NCBI RefSeq assembly: GCF_007786445.1
Contig: NZ_VNJI01000027.1
Coordinates: 28,767 to 92,766, forward strand
DNA: 64,000 bases
Direction: 5' to 3'
From: Paenibacillus cremeus
Lineage (GTDB): Bacteria; Bacillota; Bacilli; Paenibacillales; NBRC-103111
Shown in pieces: positions 43,129 to 52,367 of this stretch. The translations under genes and the position numbers were made by a program. Numbering within the stretch: the first letter of the stretch is position 1; each line of letters starts with the position of its first letter. A model generated the notes under the pieces. It did no database searches. It was given only the letters and a program-made list of their open reading frames with translations, and was not told where the DNA came from.

Positions 43129-44346
43129 ATGAATAATCGACCCTGGACTCCGCGGGCCTTCGGAGGGGGCGCGATTCCCCAGCCGATCCGGACAGTGGAC
43201 GGCGCCGGAGCCACCGATCTTGGTCCTCGCGACGTCATGCGTGATATGGAAAATCCAGACATGCTGGTCCCTCCCGTCACCGATAACGGCGGGATGCCCA
43301 ACCTGAAGTTTTCGTTCTCCGATACGCACATGCAGCTGAACCAAGGCGGCTGGTCGCGTGAGGTAACGGTGCGGGAGCTGCCGATCGCCACGACGCTCGC
43401 CGGCGTGAACATGCGGCTGACGCCGGGCGGCGTGCGCGAACTGCACTGGCACAAGCAATCGGAGTGGGCCTATATGATCCTCGGCCGCGCGAGAGTCACC
43501 GCTGTCGATCAAGACGGGCGGAATTTTATCGCTGATGTCGGTCCTGGCGACCTGTGGTTTTTTCCACCCGGCATCCCGCATTCGATTCAAGGACTGGAGG
43601 AAGGCTGCGAGTTTCTGCTCGTGTTCGACGACGGCGCCTTCTCCGATCTCGACACGTTCTCGATCACCGACTGGTTCGCGCACACGCCTAAGGATGTGCT
43701 GTCGGGAAACTTCGGCGTGCCGGAGAGCGCGTTTTCCACCATTCCTAACAATCAAGTGTATATCTTCCAAGCGCCCGTCCCCGGCTCGATGAACAGCCAG
43801 GAAGTCGACTCCCCGTACGGCCCCGTGCCGCGAGCCTTTACGCACCAGCTGCTGGCCCAGGAGCCGATCGTCACGCCCGGCGGGACGGTGCGCATCGTCG
43901 ATTCCTCCAATTTCCCCGTCTCGACCACCATCGCCGCTGCCCTGGTGGAGATCAAGCCGGGCGGCATGCGCGAAATGCACTGGCACCCAAACAACGACGA
44001 GTGGCAGTACTACCTCACCGGCACGGCACGGATGACCGCGTTCGCCGCGAACGGCAAAGCGCGTACATTTGACTATCGGGCCGGCGATGTCGGCTATGTC
44101 CCGTTCGCCTTCGGCCATTATATCCAGAACACCGGCGACCAGAGCGTCTGGTTTCTGGAAATGTTCCAAAGCGATCGATTCGCCGACATCTCGCTCAATC
44201 AATGGATGGCGCTCACGCCGCACGAGCTCGTCCAGCAGAATTTGCGCGCCACTCCGGAGCTGATGAACGCGCTGCGCAAGGAGAAGTGGCCGGTTGTGAA
44301 GTATACCGCCACCGCCGGGGCCACGGATACGAACAAGCCGAAGTAA
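43129..44346 (+). CDS. oxdC: Bicupin oxalate decarboxylase with altered lid
   Basis: 405-residue Mn-dependent bicupin. Numbering runs 11 ahead of B. subtilis OxdC. The N-terminal site has Arg103, His106, His108, Glu112 and His151; the C-terminal site has Arg281, His284, His286, Glu291, His330 and Glu344, all present. The N-terminal lid, SENST in B. subtilis with the proton-donor Glu162, reads SDLDT here (172-176), so Glu is replaced by Asp. Lid changes are known to shift B. subtilis OxdC from decarboxylase towards oxidase activity, so the main reaction is uncertain. No signal peptide is evident. The ATG at 43129 follows GAGAGGAG. Confidence 0.88.
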   Translation: MNNRPWTPRAFGGGAIPQPIRTVDGAGATDLGPRDVMRDMENPDMLVPPVTDNGGMPNLKFSFSDTHMQLNQGGWSREVTVRELPIATTLAGVNMRLTPGGVRELHWHKQSEWAYMILGRARVTAVDQDGRNFIADVGPGDLWFFPPGIPHSIQGLEEGCEFLLVFDDGAFSDLDTFSITDWFAHTPKDVLSGNFGVPESAFSTIPNNQVYIFQAPVPGSMNSQEVDSPYGPVPRAFTHQLLAQEPIVTPGGTVRIVDSSNFPVSTTIAAALVEIKPGGMREMHWHPNNDEWQYYLTGTARMTAFAANGKARTFDYRAGDVGYVPFAFGHYIQNTGDQSVWFLEMFQSDRFADISLNQWMALTPHELVQQNLRATPELMNALRKEKWPVVKYTATAGATDTNKPK

Positions 44347-44357
44347 GTAGTTTTCAC

Positions 44358-44387
44358 CCGCGCCGGAGCGCTCCGACGCGGCTTTTC
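44358..44387 (+). terminator. Terminator after oxdC
   Basis: CCGCGCCGGAGC-GCTCCGACGCGG stem followed by CTTTTCC. Confidence 0.65.
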
Positions 44388-44523
44388 CGCTTGCGGCGAT
44401 TTCCCCTCCTGAAAAAATAAAAACCGCCCTCCGCTCTCGCAGCCATTTTCCAAATGACTAGCAAAGAGACAGACGGCGTGTGCTTACGTGTCTATGTTAC
44501 CTACTCTCATCCAACCAGCTTAC

Positions 44524-46182
44524 CTACTCCACCACCATTTCCAACGGCAGCTTAGAGAACTCCGTCGGCCGGCTAATATAATACCCCTGCACGCCCCAGC
44601 AGCCCAGCTCCTTCAGCAGCTGAAACTGGTGCACCTCCTCGACGCCCTCCGCGATGACCTGCAGATGGAGTGCCCTGGCCATGTCCAGCATCGCCTGCAC
44701 CAGGGACGCATTCATGTCTTGAATGAACGAGCGATCGATCTTCAGCTTGTCGATGGGAAGCACGCTCAGCATGCTTAAAGAGGAATACCCTGTGCCAAAA
44801 TCATCCAGCGCAATCGAAAAGCCCACCTCGCGCAGGCGGTTTAGCGTATACTGCACCATCACTACATTTTGAATCGCCGTGCTTTCGGTAATCTCCAGCT
44901 CCATCGCATGCGGCGATAGCTGCTCGCTCTCAAGAATGCGAATGATTTGATCGACAAAGCCGTCCTCGCAAAGCTGCACACGGGAAATATTCACCGAGAT
45001 TTTAAAATGAGGCCCGTACATCGTCTTCAGCCGGTGCCAATCCTGGCAAGCCTTGCGAATGACCCAGTACCCGATCGGAATGATGAGTCCGGTTTCCTCG
45101 GCGACCGGGATAAACTCATTCGGGGCCACCACGCCCAGCTGGGGGCGATTCCAGCGCAGCAGCGCCTCTGCGGCGGTAACCTTCTGCAGGAGCGGACTGT
45201 AAATGAGCTGATACTGCAGCTCCAGTTCGCCATTCGCAATCGCGTTGGAGAGAGCGATCTCGTGGACAAACTTTTCCACATGCTCATAGGTCGAGGAGTC
45301 CTCGTACACATGGTATCGCTTTCGGCCCGCACCCTTGGCCCGGTATAATGCAATATCCGCCTGCTTCAGCAGCGTCTGGATATCCTCGCCATTGCCATTG
45401 CCATTGCCATTGCCATTGCCATTGCCCCGAAGCGCCACACCGATGCTGCAGCTCAGCTTCATCTGCCGCCCGTTCACTTCAAACGGCAGCTGGAACACCT
45501 TGAGCATCGCTTCAGCCACATTCGCCGCCCAGCTCACTCCGTCCGTATCCATGGAGGCCACAATAAATTCATCGCCGCCCAACCGAACGATCATGAACCC
45601 GGAATCAAACCTCGCCTGCAGCCGAAGCGCCACCTCCATAAGGACCGAATCTCCGGCCGCATGCCCGAACGTGTCGTTAATATTTTTGAAAAAATCCAGA
45701 TCGAACAAAAACACTGCTGCCGGACTTCCCACTTTTTCCAACAGGTATCTGCGATTGTGCAAGCCGGTGAGATCGTCGTGGTAGGCGTAATAATGGAGCA
45801 TATTTTCCTGCGCCTTGCGTTCGGTAATATCCCGGGTGACCGAGAAAACAAATTCAATCCGCCCGTTCTCCCCAAAAATCGGCGTCAGGATGCTCTCTCC
45901 GCTCGTCACGCCGTTCGGGAGCGTAATGCCGTGCTCGTATCTGATCGTTTTTCGCTCTATCAGCACACGGGTATATTTTTTATGCAAATAATCGGCCATC
46001 GCGGGGGGATTCACGTCAAAAAAGGTTTTACCAAAAGCCCCCATCGTAATCCCGCTGATTTGCGACGCCGCTCGATTGACATAATAGTAGGTTAAAGTAA
46101 GGTCGTCCGCCTTCATGACGTAGATCGAATCTTCGATCTTATCCAGCATCTGCGGGATAAAGCTGTACAGCTGAGAAAACAT
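44524..46182 (-). CDS. PAS-GGDEF-EAL cyclic-di-GMP protein with in-frame tandem repeat
   Basis: 552-residue protein: a PAS domain (about residues 10-120), a GGDEF domain with intact RLGGDEF (about 199-205), and an EAL domain with EALLRW, EITES, LDDFGTGYSSL, KIDRSFI and AEGVE. Both synthesis and hydrolysis motifs of cyclic-di-GMP metabolism are therefore present. An inhibitory RxxD site before GGDEF is not seen. Within the GGDEF domain, at about residues 253-264, six GGCAAT repeats encode alternating Asn-Gly. No membrane segment is apparent. The ATG at 46182 follows AAAGGAG. Confidence 0.93.
   Translation of the reverse strand: MFSQLYSFIPQMLDKIEDSIYVMKADDLTLTYYYVNRAASQISGITMGAFGKTFFDVNPPAMADYLHKKYTRVLIERKTIRYEHGITLPNGVTSGESILTPIFGENGRIEFVFSVTRDITERKAQENMLHYYAYHDDLTGLHNRRYLLEKVGSPAAVFLFDLDFFKNINDTFGHAAGDSVLMEVALRLQARFDSGFMIVRLGGDEFIVASMDTDGVSWAANVAEAMLKVFQLPFEVNGRQMKLSCSIGVALRGNGNGNGNGNGNGEDIQTLLKQADIALYRAKGAGRKRYHVYEDSSTYEHVEKFVHEIALSNAIANGELELQYQLIYSPLLQKVTAAEALLRWNRPQLGVVAPNEFIPVAEETGLIIPIGYWVIRKACQDWHRLKTMYGPHFKISVNISRVQLCEDGFVDQIIRILESEQLSPHAMELEITESTAIQNVVMVQYTLNRLREVGFSIALDDFGTGYSSLSMLSVLPIDKLKIDRSFIQDMNASLVQAMLDMARALHLQVIAEGVEEVHQFQLLKELGCWGVQGYYISRPTEFSKLPLEMVVE
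45391..45426. repeat. Six tandem ATTGCC hexanucleotides inside the GGDEF domain
   Basis: Six exact copies of ATTGCC (plus strand) span 36 bp and encode six Asn-Gly pairs. Copy-number change would add or remove two residues without breaking the frame. Confidence 0.95.
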
Positions 46183-46312
46183 AAGCAGGCTCCTTTTGCC
46201 ATGTAGAACATCAGATGCTTACCTAATTCTACGAAAATCGACAAAACCCTGCTTGTAGCAAGAAGAACCCGATGGTAAATTAATCCCTAATTTTGTAAAA
46301 AATATCTATGAT

Positions 46313-47674
46313 TTACACATGAATCCCTTGCGATTCCAAAATGCGCCGCTGCTCCTCCTGAAACAGATGCGCACGCTCATTTTCGGCCTCCGGATCACAA
46401 ATCGCCCGCAGCTCCGCCTCCAGCTCCTGCGCCTTTTCAAGCTGCTGCGAATAAACATTGGTCAATTCATCGGGGTCTGAGGCAAGATGGAATAGCTGAT
46501 GCGGGGCCTCGGCGTACCAGATCAGCTTCCAATCCCCCTTGCGCACCATGTAGGCGCCGGAACGGGTCCCATGCCCATGATACTCGGCGAAAATCATCCG
46601 CTCTGGATCGTTCGGCATGATGTCCTGCAGCGCGGTCCCTTTTCGGTCTGGCGGCTGAGTGGCTCCGGCAGCTTTAAATAAAGCGGCCTGCACGTCCAGC
46701 AAATCCACCGGCGTGTCCACGACCTGCCCGCCCGGCCCAAAGCTCGGTCCCACGGCGAGGCAAGGGATTCGCACCGAATCCTCGTACAGGGAGCATTTCC
46801 ACCACATACCGAATTTACCCATCATATCGCCATGATCCGAGGTGTATATAAAATCGGTGCTGGCCGCAAGCCCGTTCAAGGCAATCGCTTCGCGGAGCCG
46901 GCCGATCTGCTGATCAACAAAGGTGATGCAGGCCAGATAGCCCCGGCGAATGCCGCGCTTGTGCGCTTCGGGGAACAGGGCGGTTTTGAAATGCGCCTTC
47001 AAATCCATCGCATACGGATGCCGGCTGCTCTCCCATGAATCGCCGTCGTACGGGGACAAGTCCTCGCCCTGTGGATACCGATCCCACAGCTCCTGCGTCG
47101 TATACGTGGGAAAGTGCGGACTCGTAATGTTAACCGTCAACACCCAAGGCTGCTCCAGCTGTGTGCCCTTGGTTTGAATCCAGCTCACTGCGGTGTCGAT
47201 GCAGCGAAGATCTTTGGCGTATGCCCCGTCCTTCGGGCCGAACTTGCCGGAGCGCTGATCCGCATCTTCGCGGATGTTCAAAGGCCTGCGTACAAAATTC
47301 GTATCCCCAGGCTGCTTGCGGTCCCCGGCCAACATCATCTCGTCAAAGCCAAGCTGATGGCTGGGCGCATGGATATCGGTTTTGCCAATGTAGGCGGTGT
47401 ACACCCCCTGCTTCGAGAGCTCGGCTCCATACGTTGGCGCACGTCCATCGAGGTTGACATTGCAGTTGCTGTACGTTTGCAGCTCGTGCACCCTGTGGCC
47501 GGTCAGGAAGGCCGATCGGCTTGGATGGCAGAGCGGGGACGGGCAGTAAGCGTTGCGAAACAGCGTCCCTTCCGCCGCCATCGCACTCATCTGAGGCGTC
47601 TGGATCAACGGATGCCCGTAGCACGAGGAAAAAAACGGATTATGCTCATCCGACATCAATAGTACGACGTTCAA
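46313..47674 (-). CDS. Type I sulfatase
   Basis: 453-residue sulfatase. N-terminal metal motif NVVLLMSDEHN; signature CHPSR with Cys49 as the formylglycine precursor, followed by SAFLTGHRVHE; and FIYTSDHGDMMGKFGMWWK for the second metal site. No signal peptide, so cytoplasmic. The start is TTG at 47674 with GGAGGGG upstream. It lies 46 bp after a thioesterase gene on the same strand. It differs clearly from the sulfatase at 11608, so substrates probably differ. Confidence 0.93.
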   Translation of the reverse strand: MNVVLLMSDEHNPFFSSCYGHPLIQTPQMSAMAAEGTLFRNAYCPSPLCHPSRSAFLTGHRVHELQTYSNCNVNLDGRAPTYGAELSKQGVYTAYIGKTDIHAPSHQLGFDEMMLAGDRKQPGDTNFVRRPLNIREDADQRSGKFGPKDGAYAKDLRCIDTAVSWIQTKGTQLEQPWVLTVNITSPHFPTYTTQELWDRYPQGEDLSPYDGDSWESSRHPYAMDLKAHFKTALFPEAHKRGIRRGYLACITFVDQQIGRLREAIALNGLAASTDFIYTSDHGDMMGKFGMWWKCSLYEDSVRIPCLAVGPSFGPGGQVVDTPVDLLDVQAALFKAAGATQPPDRKGTALQDIMPNDPERMIFAEYHGHGTRSGAYMVRKGDWKLIWYAEAPHQLFHLASDPDELTNVYSQQLEKAQELEAELRAICDPEAENERAHLFQEEQRRILESQGIHV

Positions 47675-47720
47675 TTGCGTCCCCTCCCTTGGGATTACAA
47701 AATAGTAGGGTCAGTCAGCG

Positions 47721-48140
47721 TTATACCTGGATGTCGACGATCGCCACGGTGCAGCGCGAGATGCAGATGAGCTTGCTCGCCTCGTCGGTGATCCGAATGT
47801 CCCAGACCATCGTTTTCCGGCCGGTGTGCACAGGGGTGGCCACTGCCGTCACGATGCCTTCCCGCTTGCTGCGAAGGTGATTGGCATTGATCTCGAGCCC
47901 CACGGCCGTCTGCTTCGTAGGGTCATCGATCCGCTTCCACGAGCCGATGCTGGCTACGGTTTCCGCTAGTGCCACCGAGGCCCCGCCGTGCAAGAGACCC
48001 ATGGGCTGGCGGGTCGCGCTATTCACCGGCATCGTCGCCACGACGCGATCCGGCGTCAGCTCCAGGATCTCGATTCCCAGCACCTCGGCCATCGTGCCTG
48101 GCATGGTGAAGCTGCTTTTAGACTCTAATTCGTCGCTCAT
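47721..48140 (-). CDS. Hotdog-fold thioesterase (PaaI type)
   Basis: 139-residue hotdog protein. The motif GLLHGGASVALAETVAS has the HGG loop and the Glu that acts as catalytic base in PaaI-like acyl-CoA thioesterases. A longer open frame to 48305 has a Cys-rich, non-conserved N-terminus; the ATG at 48140 gives the usual family length and has GGAGGGG 11 nt upstream. Its place after the methylcitrate genes suggests action on a short acyl-CoA. Confidence 0.88.
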   Translation of the reverse strand: MSDELESKSSFTMPGTMAEVLGIEILELTPDRVVATMPVNSATRQPMGLLHGGASVALAETVASIGSWKRIDDPTKQTAVGLEINANHLRSKREGIVTAVATPVHTGRKTMVWDIRITDEASKLICISRCTVAIVDIQV

Positions 48141-48249
48141 CTTAGGGTAATCCCCTCCACTGTATTTGGATTGTTGTCCTCCATTCGGCTCCTCATAGTG
48201 TTCATATTCGAATTCCCTCCACATCATGCGCGAACCACAGCAAAATACC

Positions 48250-48296
48250 AAAAAACCGCAGCACAGCCAGAGAGTCCTCCCCTGCTGCACTACGGC
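48250..48296 (-). terminator. Terminator of the prpB-prpD pair
   Basis: Minus strand: CCGTAGTGCA pairs with TGTGCTGCGG (three G-U pairs) and is followed by TTTTTTGG, 26 bp after the prpD stop. Confidence 0.7.
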
Positions 48297-48321
48297 TTTC
48301 AACATTTTTCCGGCTCAAACA

Positions 48322-49764
48322 TTAAATGACGAACAGATCGACAAACGCATGCACCGGCGTGGACTCCAGCTTCTGCTGGTCCTGACACAGCTCATAGATG
48401 GCTTTGACCTGCTTCGATGGGAAGCGCGTCGCCAGATTGGCCGCGAATTTCCGCTCTAGCACCGGAATGCCCTCGCTTCGTCTGCGGCGGTGTCCGATCG
48501 GATATTCCACCTCGATGTTCGCCGTAGAGGATCCGTCTTTGAAAAACACCTGTACGCTATTAGCAATCGAGCGCTTTTCCGGGTCGTGGTACTCCGCAGA
48601 GTATCGCTTGTCTTCGACCGTGATCATTTTGTCCCGCAGTGCGTCGATCCGTGGATCCTGCGCTACCGCATCCTCGTAGTGATCGGCGGTTAAATCGCCG
48701 TAGATCAGCCCGATGGCTGTCATGTACTGGAGGCAGTGATCGCGGTCGGCGGGGTTGTGCAGCGGCCCTTTTTTATCGATGATGCGAATGGCGGACTCGT
48801 GCGTTGTCAGCACGACCCGATCGATCTCATTCAAGCGGCCTGCCACCTGGGGATGCAGCTGCAAAGCGCATTCGACAGCCGTTTGCGCGTGGAACTCGGC
48901 CGGGAACGAAATTTTGAACAACACATGCTCCATCACATAGGAGCCGTAAGGACGCTGGAACGCAAACTCCCGCCCTTTGAACAGCACATCGTAAAAGCCC
49001 CACGTTTTCGCGGTCAGAGCGGACGGATAGCCCATCTCGCCCTTCATCGCCAGCAGCGCCAAACGAACCGCCCGGCTCGTCGCATCCCCCGCCGCCCAGG
49101 ATTTGCGCGAGCCCGTGTTCGGAGCATGGCGATACGTCCTTAGCGCCTGCCCGTCGATCCACGCGTTGGACACGGCGTTGATGATTTCGTCCTTCGTTCC
49201 GCCGAGCATCGCGGTCACCACCGCCGTGGACGCCACTTTGACCAAAATGACATGATCCAGCCCCACGCGGTTGAAGCTGTTCTCGAGTGCAATAACACCC
49301 TGGATCTCGTGTGCTTTAATCATCGCTTCGAGCACGCTGCGCATCGTGAGCGGCGGCTCGCCTTGGGCCACCCGGGAGCGGCTTAAGTAGTCGGCGACGG
49401 CGAGGATCCCGCCCAGATTGTCCGACGGATGGCCCCATTCCGCGGCAAGCCAGGTGTCGTTATAATCCAGCCAGCGAATCATGCAGCCGATATTAAACGC
49501 AGCCATCACCGGGTCCAGCTGGTAGGACGTTCCTGGCACCTTCACGCCGTTCGGTACCGTGGTGCCCGGCACGATCGGACCCAGGTGCTTGGTGCACTCC
49601 GGGTAGCGCAGCGCCAGCAGACCGCAGCCGAGCGTATCCATGAGGCACAGCCGCGCGGTTTGCAGCGCCTCCTCGCTCTCGATGCGATAGTCTGAAGCAT
49701 ACGCGGCAATCGATGCGATCACCTCGTCCGGCTCGGGCCGAGCATTGCTAATAGAAGAAGACAT
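48322..49764 (-). CDS. prpD: 2-methylcitrate dehydratase, MmgE/PrpD family
   Basis: 480-residue member of the MmgE/PrpD family, which dehydrates 2-methylcitrate in propionate breakdown. Supporting sequence: [31 protein letters not shown] (active-site His/Asp region) and [37 protein letters not shown] sequence in the middle. Length matches PrpD. It follows prpB by 35 bp. The ATG at 49764 has GAGGAGG upstream. Some MmgE/PrpD members have other substrates, but pairing with prpB supports this call. Confidence 0.9.
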   Translation of the reverse strand: MSSSISNARPEPDEVIASIAAYASDYRIESEEALQTARLCLMDTLGCGLLALRYPECTKHLGPIVPGTTVPNGVKVPGTSYQLDPVMAAFNIGCMIRWLDYNDTWLAAEWGHPSDNLGGILAVADYLSRSRVAQGEPPLTMRSVLEAMIKAHEIQGVIALENSFNRVGLDHVILVKVASTAVVTAMLGGTKDEIINAVSNAWIDGQALRTYRHAPNTGSRKSWAAGDATSRAVRLALLAMKGEMGYPSALTAKTWGFYDVLFKGREFAFQRPYGSYVMEHVLFKISFPAEFHAQTAVECALQLHPQVAGRLNEIDRVVLTTHESAIRIIDKKGPLHNPADRDHCLQYMTAIGLIYGDLTADHYEDAVAQDPRIDALRDKMITVEDKRYSAEYHDPEKRSIANSVQVFFKDGSSTANIEVEYPIGHRRRRSEGIPVLERKFAANLATRFPSKQVKAIYELCQDQQKLESTPVHAFVDLFVI

Positions 49765-49799
49765 GGCTTACCTCCTCGTTGCAACTGGTATCACAGCAC

Positions 49800-50696
49800 T
49801 CATTCGCCTTCCCCTGCATCCTTCTCGAATAAAGCGTCCAGCTTTTTCTCATAGTCCAGGTAATGAAGAAACTCGTACAGCTCAGCACGGGTTTGCATCG
49901 TGTCGAGCACGCTTTTTTGCGTACCTTCGGTGCGGATCGCATGGTACACCTTGAGCGCCGCCGCGTTCATCGCCCGAAAAGCCGATAACGGATAAAGCAC
50001 AAGGCTGACCCCAGCCCCGCCGAGCTCCTCTTTGGTGAAGAGCGGCGTTTTGCCGAACTCGGTAATGTTGGCCAGAATCGGGACACTGACCGCATCGGCA
50101 AACGCCTTATACTGCGCCAAATCCGTCATCGCCTCCGCAAATATCATATCCGCCCCTGCCTCCACACAAGCGCAGGCCCGCTCAATTGCCGACTCCAAGC
50201 CCTCCACTGCCAAGGCATCCGTACGCGCCATCAAGACAAAGCTCGCATCCGCTCGCGCATCGGCCGCCGCCTTGATCCGGTCCACCATCTCGGACTGGCT
50301 GACGATGGCTTTGCCCGGTCGGTGCCCGCAGCGCTTAGCCATGACCTGATCCTCGATATGAACGCCGGCCGCGCCGGCTGAGCTCATATGGCGGATCGTG
50401 CGGGCGATGTTGAAGGCGCTGCCGAAGCCGGTATCTGCGTCGACCAGCACCGGAAGCGAGGTCGCAGAGGTGATGCGCCGCACATCCTCCAGCACGTCGT
50501 TCAGCGAGGTGATGCCGAGATCTGGTAGCCCGTAAGAGGCGTTCGCTACGCCGGCCCCGGACACGTACAGCGCGCGGAAGCCGGCACTTTCCGCCAGCAT
50601 GGCTGCATACGCGTTGATCGCGCCGACCACCTGCAGCGGCTTTTCCTCTTGCACCGCCGTTCGAAGCCGCTGCCCCGGTGTTTGTCGCTCGCTCAT
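49800..50696 (-). CDS. prpB: Methylisocitrate lyase
   Basis: 298-residue isocitrate lyase/PEP mutase superfamily enzyme cleaving 2-methylisocitrate to pyruvate and succinate. Motifs: [32 protein letters not shown] (metal-binding Asp), [13 protein letters not shown] (catalytic Cys) and FAEAMTDL. Three starts are close together; ATG at 50696 has GGGGG 7 nt upstream. First gene of the prpB-prpD unit; no 2-methylcitrate synthase (prpC) is present here. Confidence 0.93.
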   Translation of the reverse strand: MSERQTPGQRLRTAVQEEKPLQVVGAINAYAAMLAESAGFRALYVSGAGVANASYGLPDLGITSLNDVLEDVRRITSATSLPVLVDADTGFGSAFNIARTIRHMSSAGAAGVHIEDQVMAKRCGHRPGKAIVSQSEMVDRIKAAADARADASFVLMARTDALAVEGLESAIERACACVEAGADMIFAEAMTDLAQYKAFADAVSVPILANITEFGKTPLFTKEELGGAGVSLVLYPLSAFRAMNAAALKVYHAIRTEGTQKSVLDTMQTRAELYEFLHYLDYEKKLDALFEKDAGEGE

Positions 50697-50774
50697 TCCC
50701 ATCCCCCATTTCTTCCTTGTAATCATGCCCCTGATGTCATGTATATGCAGCTTTCGAGCGGTTTACATCCTAAG

Positions 50775-50818
50775 CAAAAAACCGCCGCAGAATGAGGCCC
50801 ACGGCAGTTCCATTTTTC
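50775..50818. terminator. Bidirectional hairpin between prpB and a small gene
   Basis: AACCGCCG (50780-50787) pairs with CGGCAGTT (50802-50809, one G-U). On the minus strand TTTTTTGC follows directly, placing a terminator 49 bp after the 43-residue gene; on the plus strand TTTTT follows after four bases. Confidence 0.7.
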
Positions 50819-50866
50819 AACTTATATCATAACAATGTAAGCGCATCCAAAAGAGCGACGCAAAAG

Positions 50867-50998
50867 CTACCGTTTATTTTGGTGATACAGCATTCGCTGA
50901 AGCAGCTTGCGCCTCAACTGTGCGTCCATACAGCTATGAAGCAACAATTTATGATAGACTGCCCAAATTCCATGCCATGTACGCTTAACCTGCTTCAT
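50867..50998 (-). CDS. Small basic protein of 43 residues, unknown function
   Basis: A short gene with a perfect ribosome site (AAAAGGAGG, 9 nt before ATG at 50998) and a downstream terminator. The product is MKQVKRTWHGIWAVYHKL followed by a second half rich in Leu, Arg and Gln (LRRKLLQRMLYHQ). It is strongly basic and probably forms one or two amphipathic helices, with two Trp near the N-terminus. The upstream 110 bp are AT-rich. Not recognised; it could be a sporulation, RNA-binding or stress mini-protein. Confidence 0.6.
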   Translation of the reverse strand: MKQVKRTWHGIWAVYHKLLLHSCMDAQLRRKLLQRMLYHQNKR

Positions 50999-51184
50999 AG
51001 AGATCATCCTCCTTTTATGGCGATACGTTTCGATTTTACTCGAAAAATATTTAGCAAGTATATGAATTTGATTAAACTTTATTAATTTTTTACATAAAAT
51101 TGTAAGCGCCCCCTCCCAGCAGATGAGCGCCTACGCCGTTCCTCCTCTTGCAGCATTTACTATAGGTGGAGGTGGCTATGAGCT

Positions 51185-51514
51185 ATGCCAGACAACAAGC
51201 CTAAACTGCAGTCCACGATCATACTCGATCAAGGCGGATCCGTAAACTTCGGCACGATTCGCGAGGAGGAAAAAGGCACCCGGACGATCGAACTGCTTCC
51301 TGGGGAGTTCATCCGCGTGACCAGCATTTTTTTGAGCCAGCCGATCACGATTGCATGCGGCACCCTGACGACCTCCCGAGGCCATATTCGGCAACGGCGG
51401 AATGAATCCATCACCGTCACCTGCACGCCGAGCCCCAACGCACAAGCACCAACCGCATCCACGCAAAATAAGAGAAACAAAAAAGCAGACCGACGACGAA
51501 TCGGCCTGCCCTAA
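51185..51514 (+). CDS. Hypothetical protein with beta-rich core and basic tail
   Basis: 109-residue protein, not recognised. Residues 8-78 alternate hydrophobic and polar residues as in a small beta-barrel or sandwich (STIILDQGGSVNFGTI; ELLPGEFIRVTSIFL), followed by a Pro/Ala/Thr-rich linker and a basic C-terminus (NKRNKKADRRR). GGAGGTGG lies 10 nt upstream of the ATG. Its last 12 codons overlap the terminator hairpin of the converging operon, so the basic tail may be partly a product of that overlap. No signal peptide. Confidence 0.55.
   Translation: MPDNKPKLQSTIILDQGGSVNFGTIREEEKGTRTIELLPGEFIRVTSIFLSQPITIACGTLTTSRGHIRQRRNESITVTCTPSPNAQAPTASTQNKRNKKADRRRIGLP
51476..51510 (-). terminator. 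Terminator of the sensor/dehydrogenase operon
   Basis: Minus strand: GCAGGCCGA-TTCGTCG-TCGGTCTGC stem followed by TTTTTTG, 7 bp after the stop at 51517. It lies inside the 3' end of the converging small gene. Confidence 0.85.
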
Positions 51515-51516
51515 TC

Positions 51517-52335
51517 TTATCGCTCCAGCTTGCGCATAAAATCCACGTAGTGCGGGAAGGCGACCTCGGGGTCCGGAATGGTAGGGTGCCACTTTTTCTC
51601 CCACTCGAAGGTGTAGTATCCCTCGTAGCCCTTGTCTCGCAGCAGCTGATGCATCGCCACGAGCGGAATGTCGCCCTCGCCGGTCAAGCAGTAGTCGAAC
51701 TTCTCGCTGTCATCCGGCCTAACGATCGAGTCCTTCACGTGCGTGTACGCGATCCACTCACCGAGCGCTGCCCAAGTGGCGTCCGGCTGCTCCCCTGCCT
51801 TGCGGTATGGATGGTGCAAATCCCACAGCACGCCGACCGCCTCGGGATCGACCTGCCGCATCACCGCGGACACATCGGCGCAGGTCGTCCAATCGTCGTG
51901 CGTCTCGAGCAGCAGCTTCACGCCATGCGCCTTCGCAATCGCGCCCAGCTCTTCGAAGTTGCGAACGATCTGCGCTACCGCTTCTTCTCGTGGAGTGCTG
52001 CCGATGCCACCGCCGAATACGCGAATATACGGGGTGTCGAACAGCGTGCAGAGCTTCGCATACGCTTCGATCTCCGCTTTGTTCTGCTCCAGCTTCTCGC
52101 TGGAAAACGCATGCACGGAGCTGGAGAAGCACGAAACGCGAAGTCCGGCGTCCCTAATCTCGTCCTTTGTCGTCCGCGCCTGCTCTGCAAACGCTGGAAG
52201 CTTGTAGATATTCATTTCCCCTGAAATACCGCGGAAATCGATGGCATCAAAGCCATACTCTGCCGCCCTGCGAATAATGAGTCCCAATTCCCACTCTGGA
52301 CAGCCTAACGTAGTAAAAGATAATTTCATCGCCAT
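51517..52335 (-). CDS. Sugar phosphate isomerase/epimerase (TIM barrel)
   Basis: 272-residue xylose isomerase-like TIM-barrel protein. Metal-site candidates: LLLETHDDW (Glu/His), GVLWDLHHPYR (Asp/His), AYTHVKDSIV (His) and YYTFEWEKKW (Glu). The ATG at 52335 (MAMKLSFTTLGCPEW) has AGGAGAG upstream and matches the family's N-terminus. It is the last gene of the operon beginning with the response regulator, 32 bp after a dehydrogenase gene. Probably acts on a sugar or sugar acid imported by the rbs-like system. Confidence 0.88.
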   Translation of the reverse strand: MAMKLSFTTLGCPEWELGLIIRRAAEYGFDAIDFRGISGEMNIYKLPAFAEQARTTKDEIRDAGLRVSCFSSSVHAFSSEKLEQNKAEIEAYAKLCTLFDTPYIRVFGGGIGSTPREEAVAQIVRNFEELGAIAKAHGVKLLLETHDDWTTCADVSAVMRQVDPEAVGVLWDLHHPYRKAGEQPDATWAALGEWIAYTHVKDSIVRPDDSEKFDYCLTGEGDIPLVAMHQLLRDKGYEGYYTFEWEKKWHPTIPDPEVAFPHYVDFMRKLER

Positions 52336-52367
52336 CGACAATTCTCTCCTCACCATAGTGAATTAAA

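Noticed and set aside
43057..44223. 388-codon open frame antisense to oxdC
   Set aside because: The sense frame has complete bicupin metal sites; the antisense frame is a by-product of GC-rich third positions.
45391..45426. Short repeat considered as a CRISPR-like array
   Set aside because: Six-base units without spacers inside a coding sequence; it is a microsatellite. No CRISPR array or cas gene was seen anywhere.
50792..51085. 97-codon plus-strand frame in the prpB upstream gap
   Set aside because: No ribosome site, crosses a terminator, and lies opposite the small gene at 50867-50998 that does have good signals.
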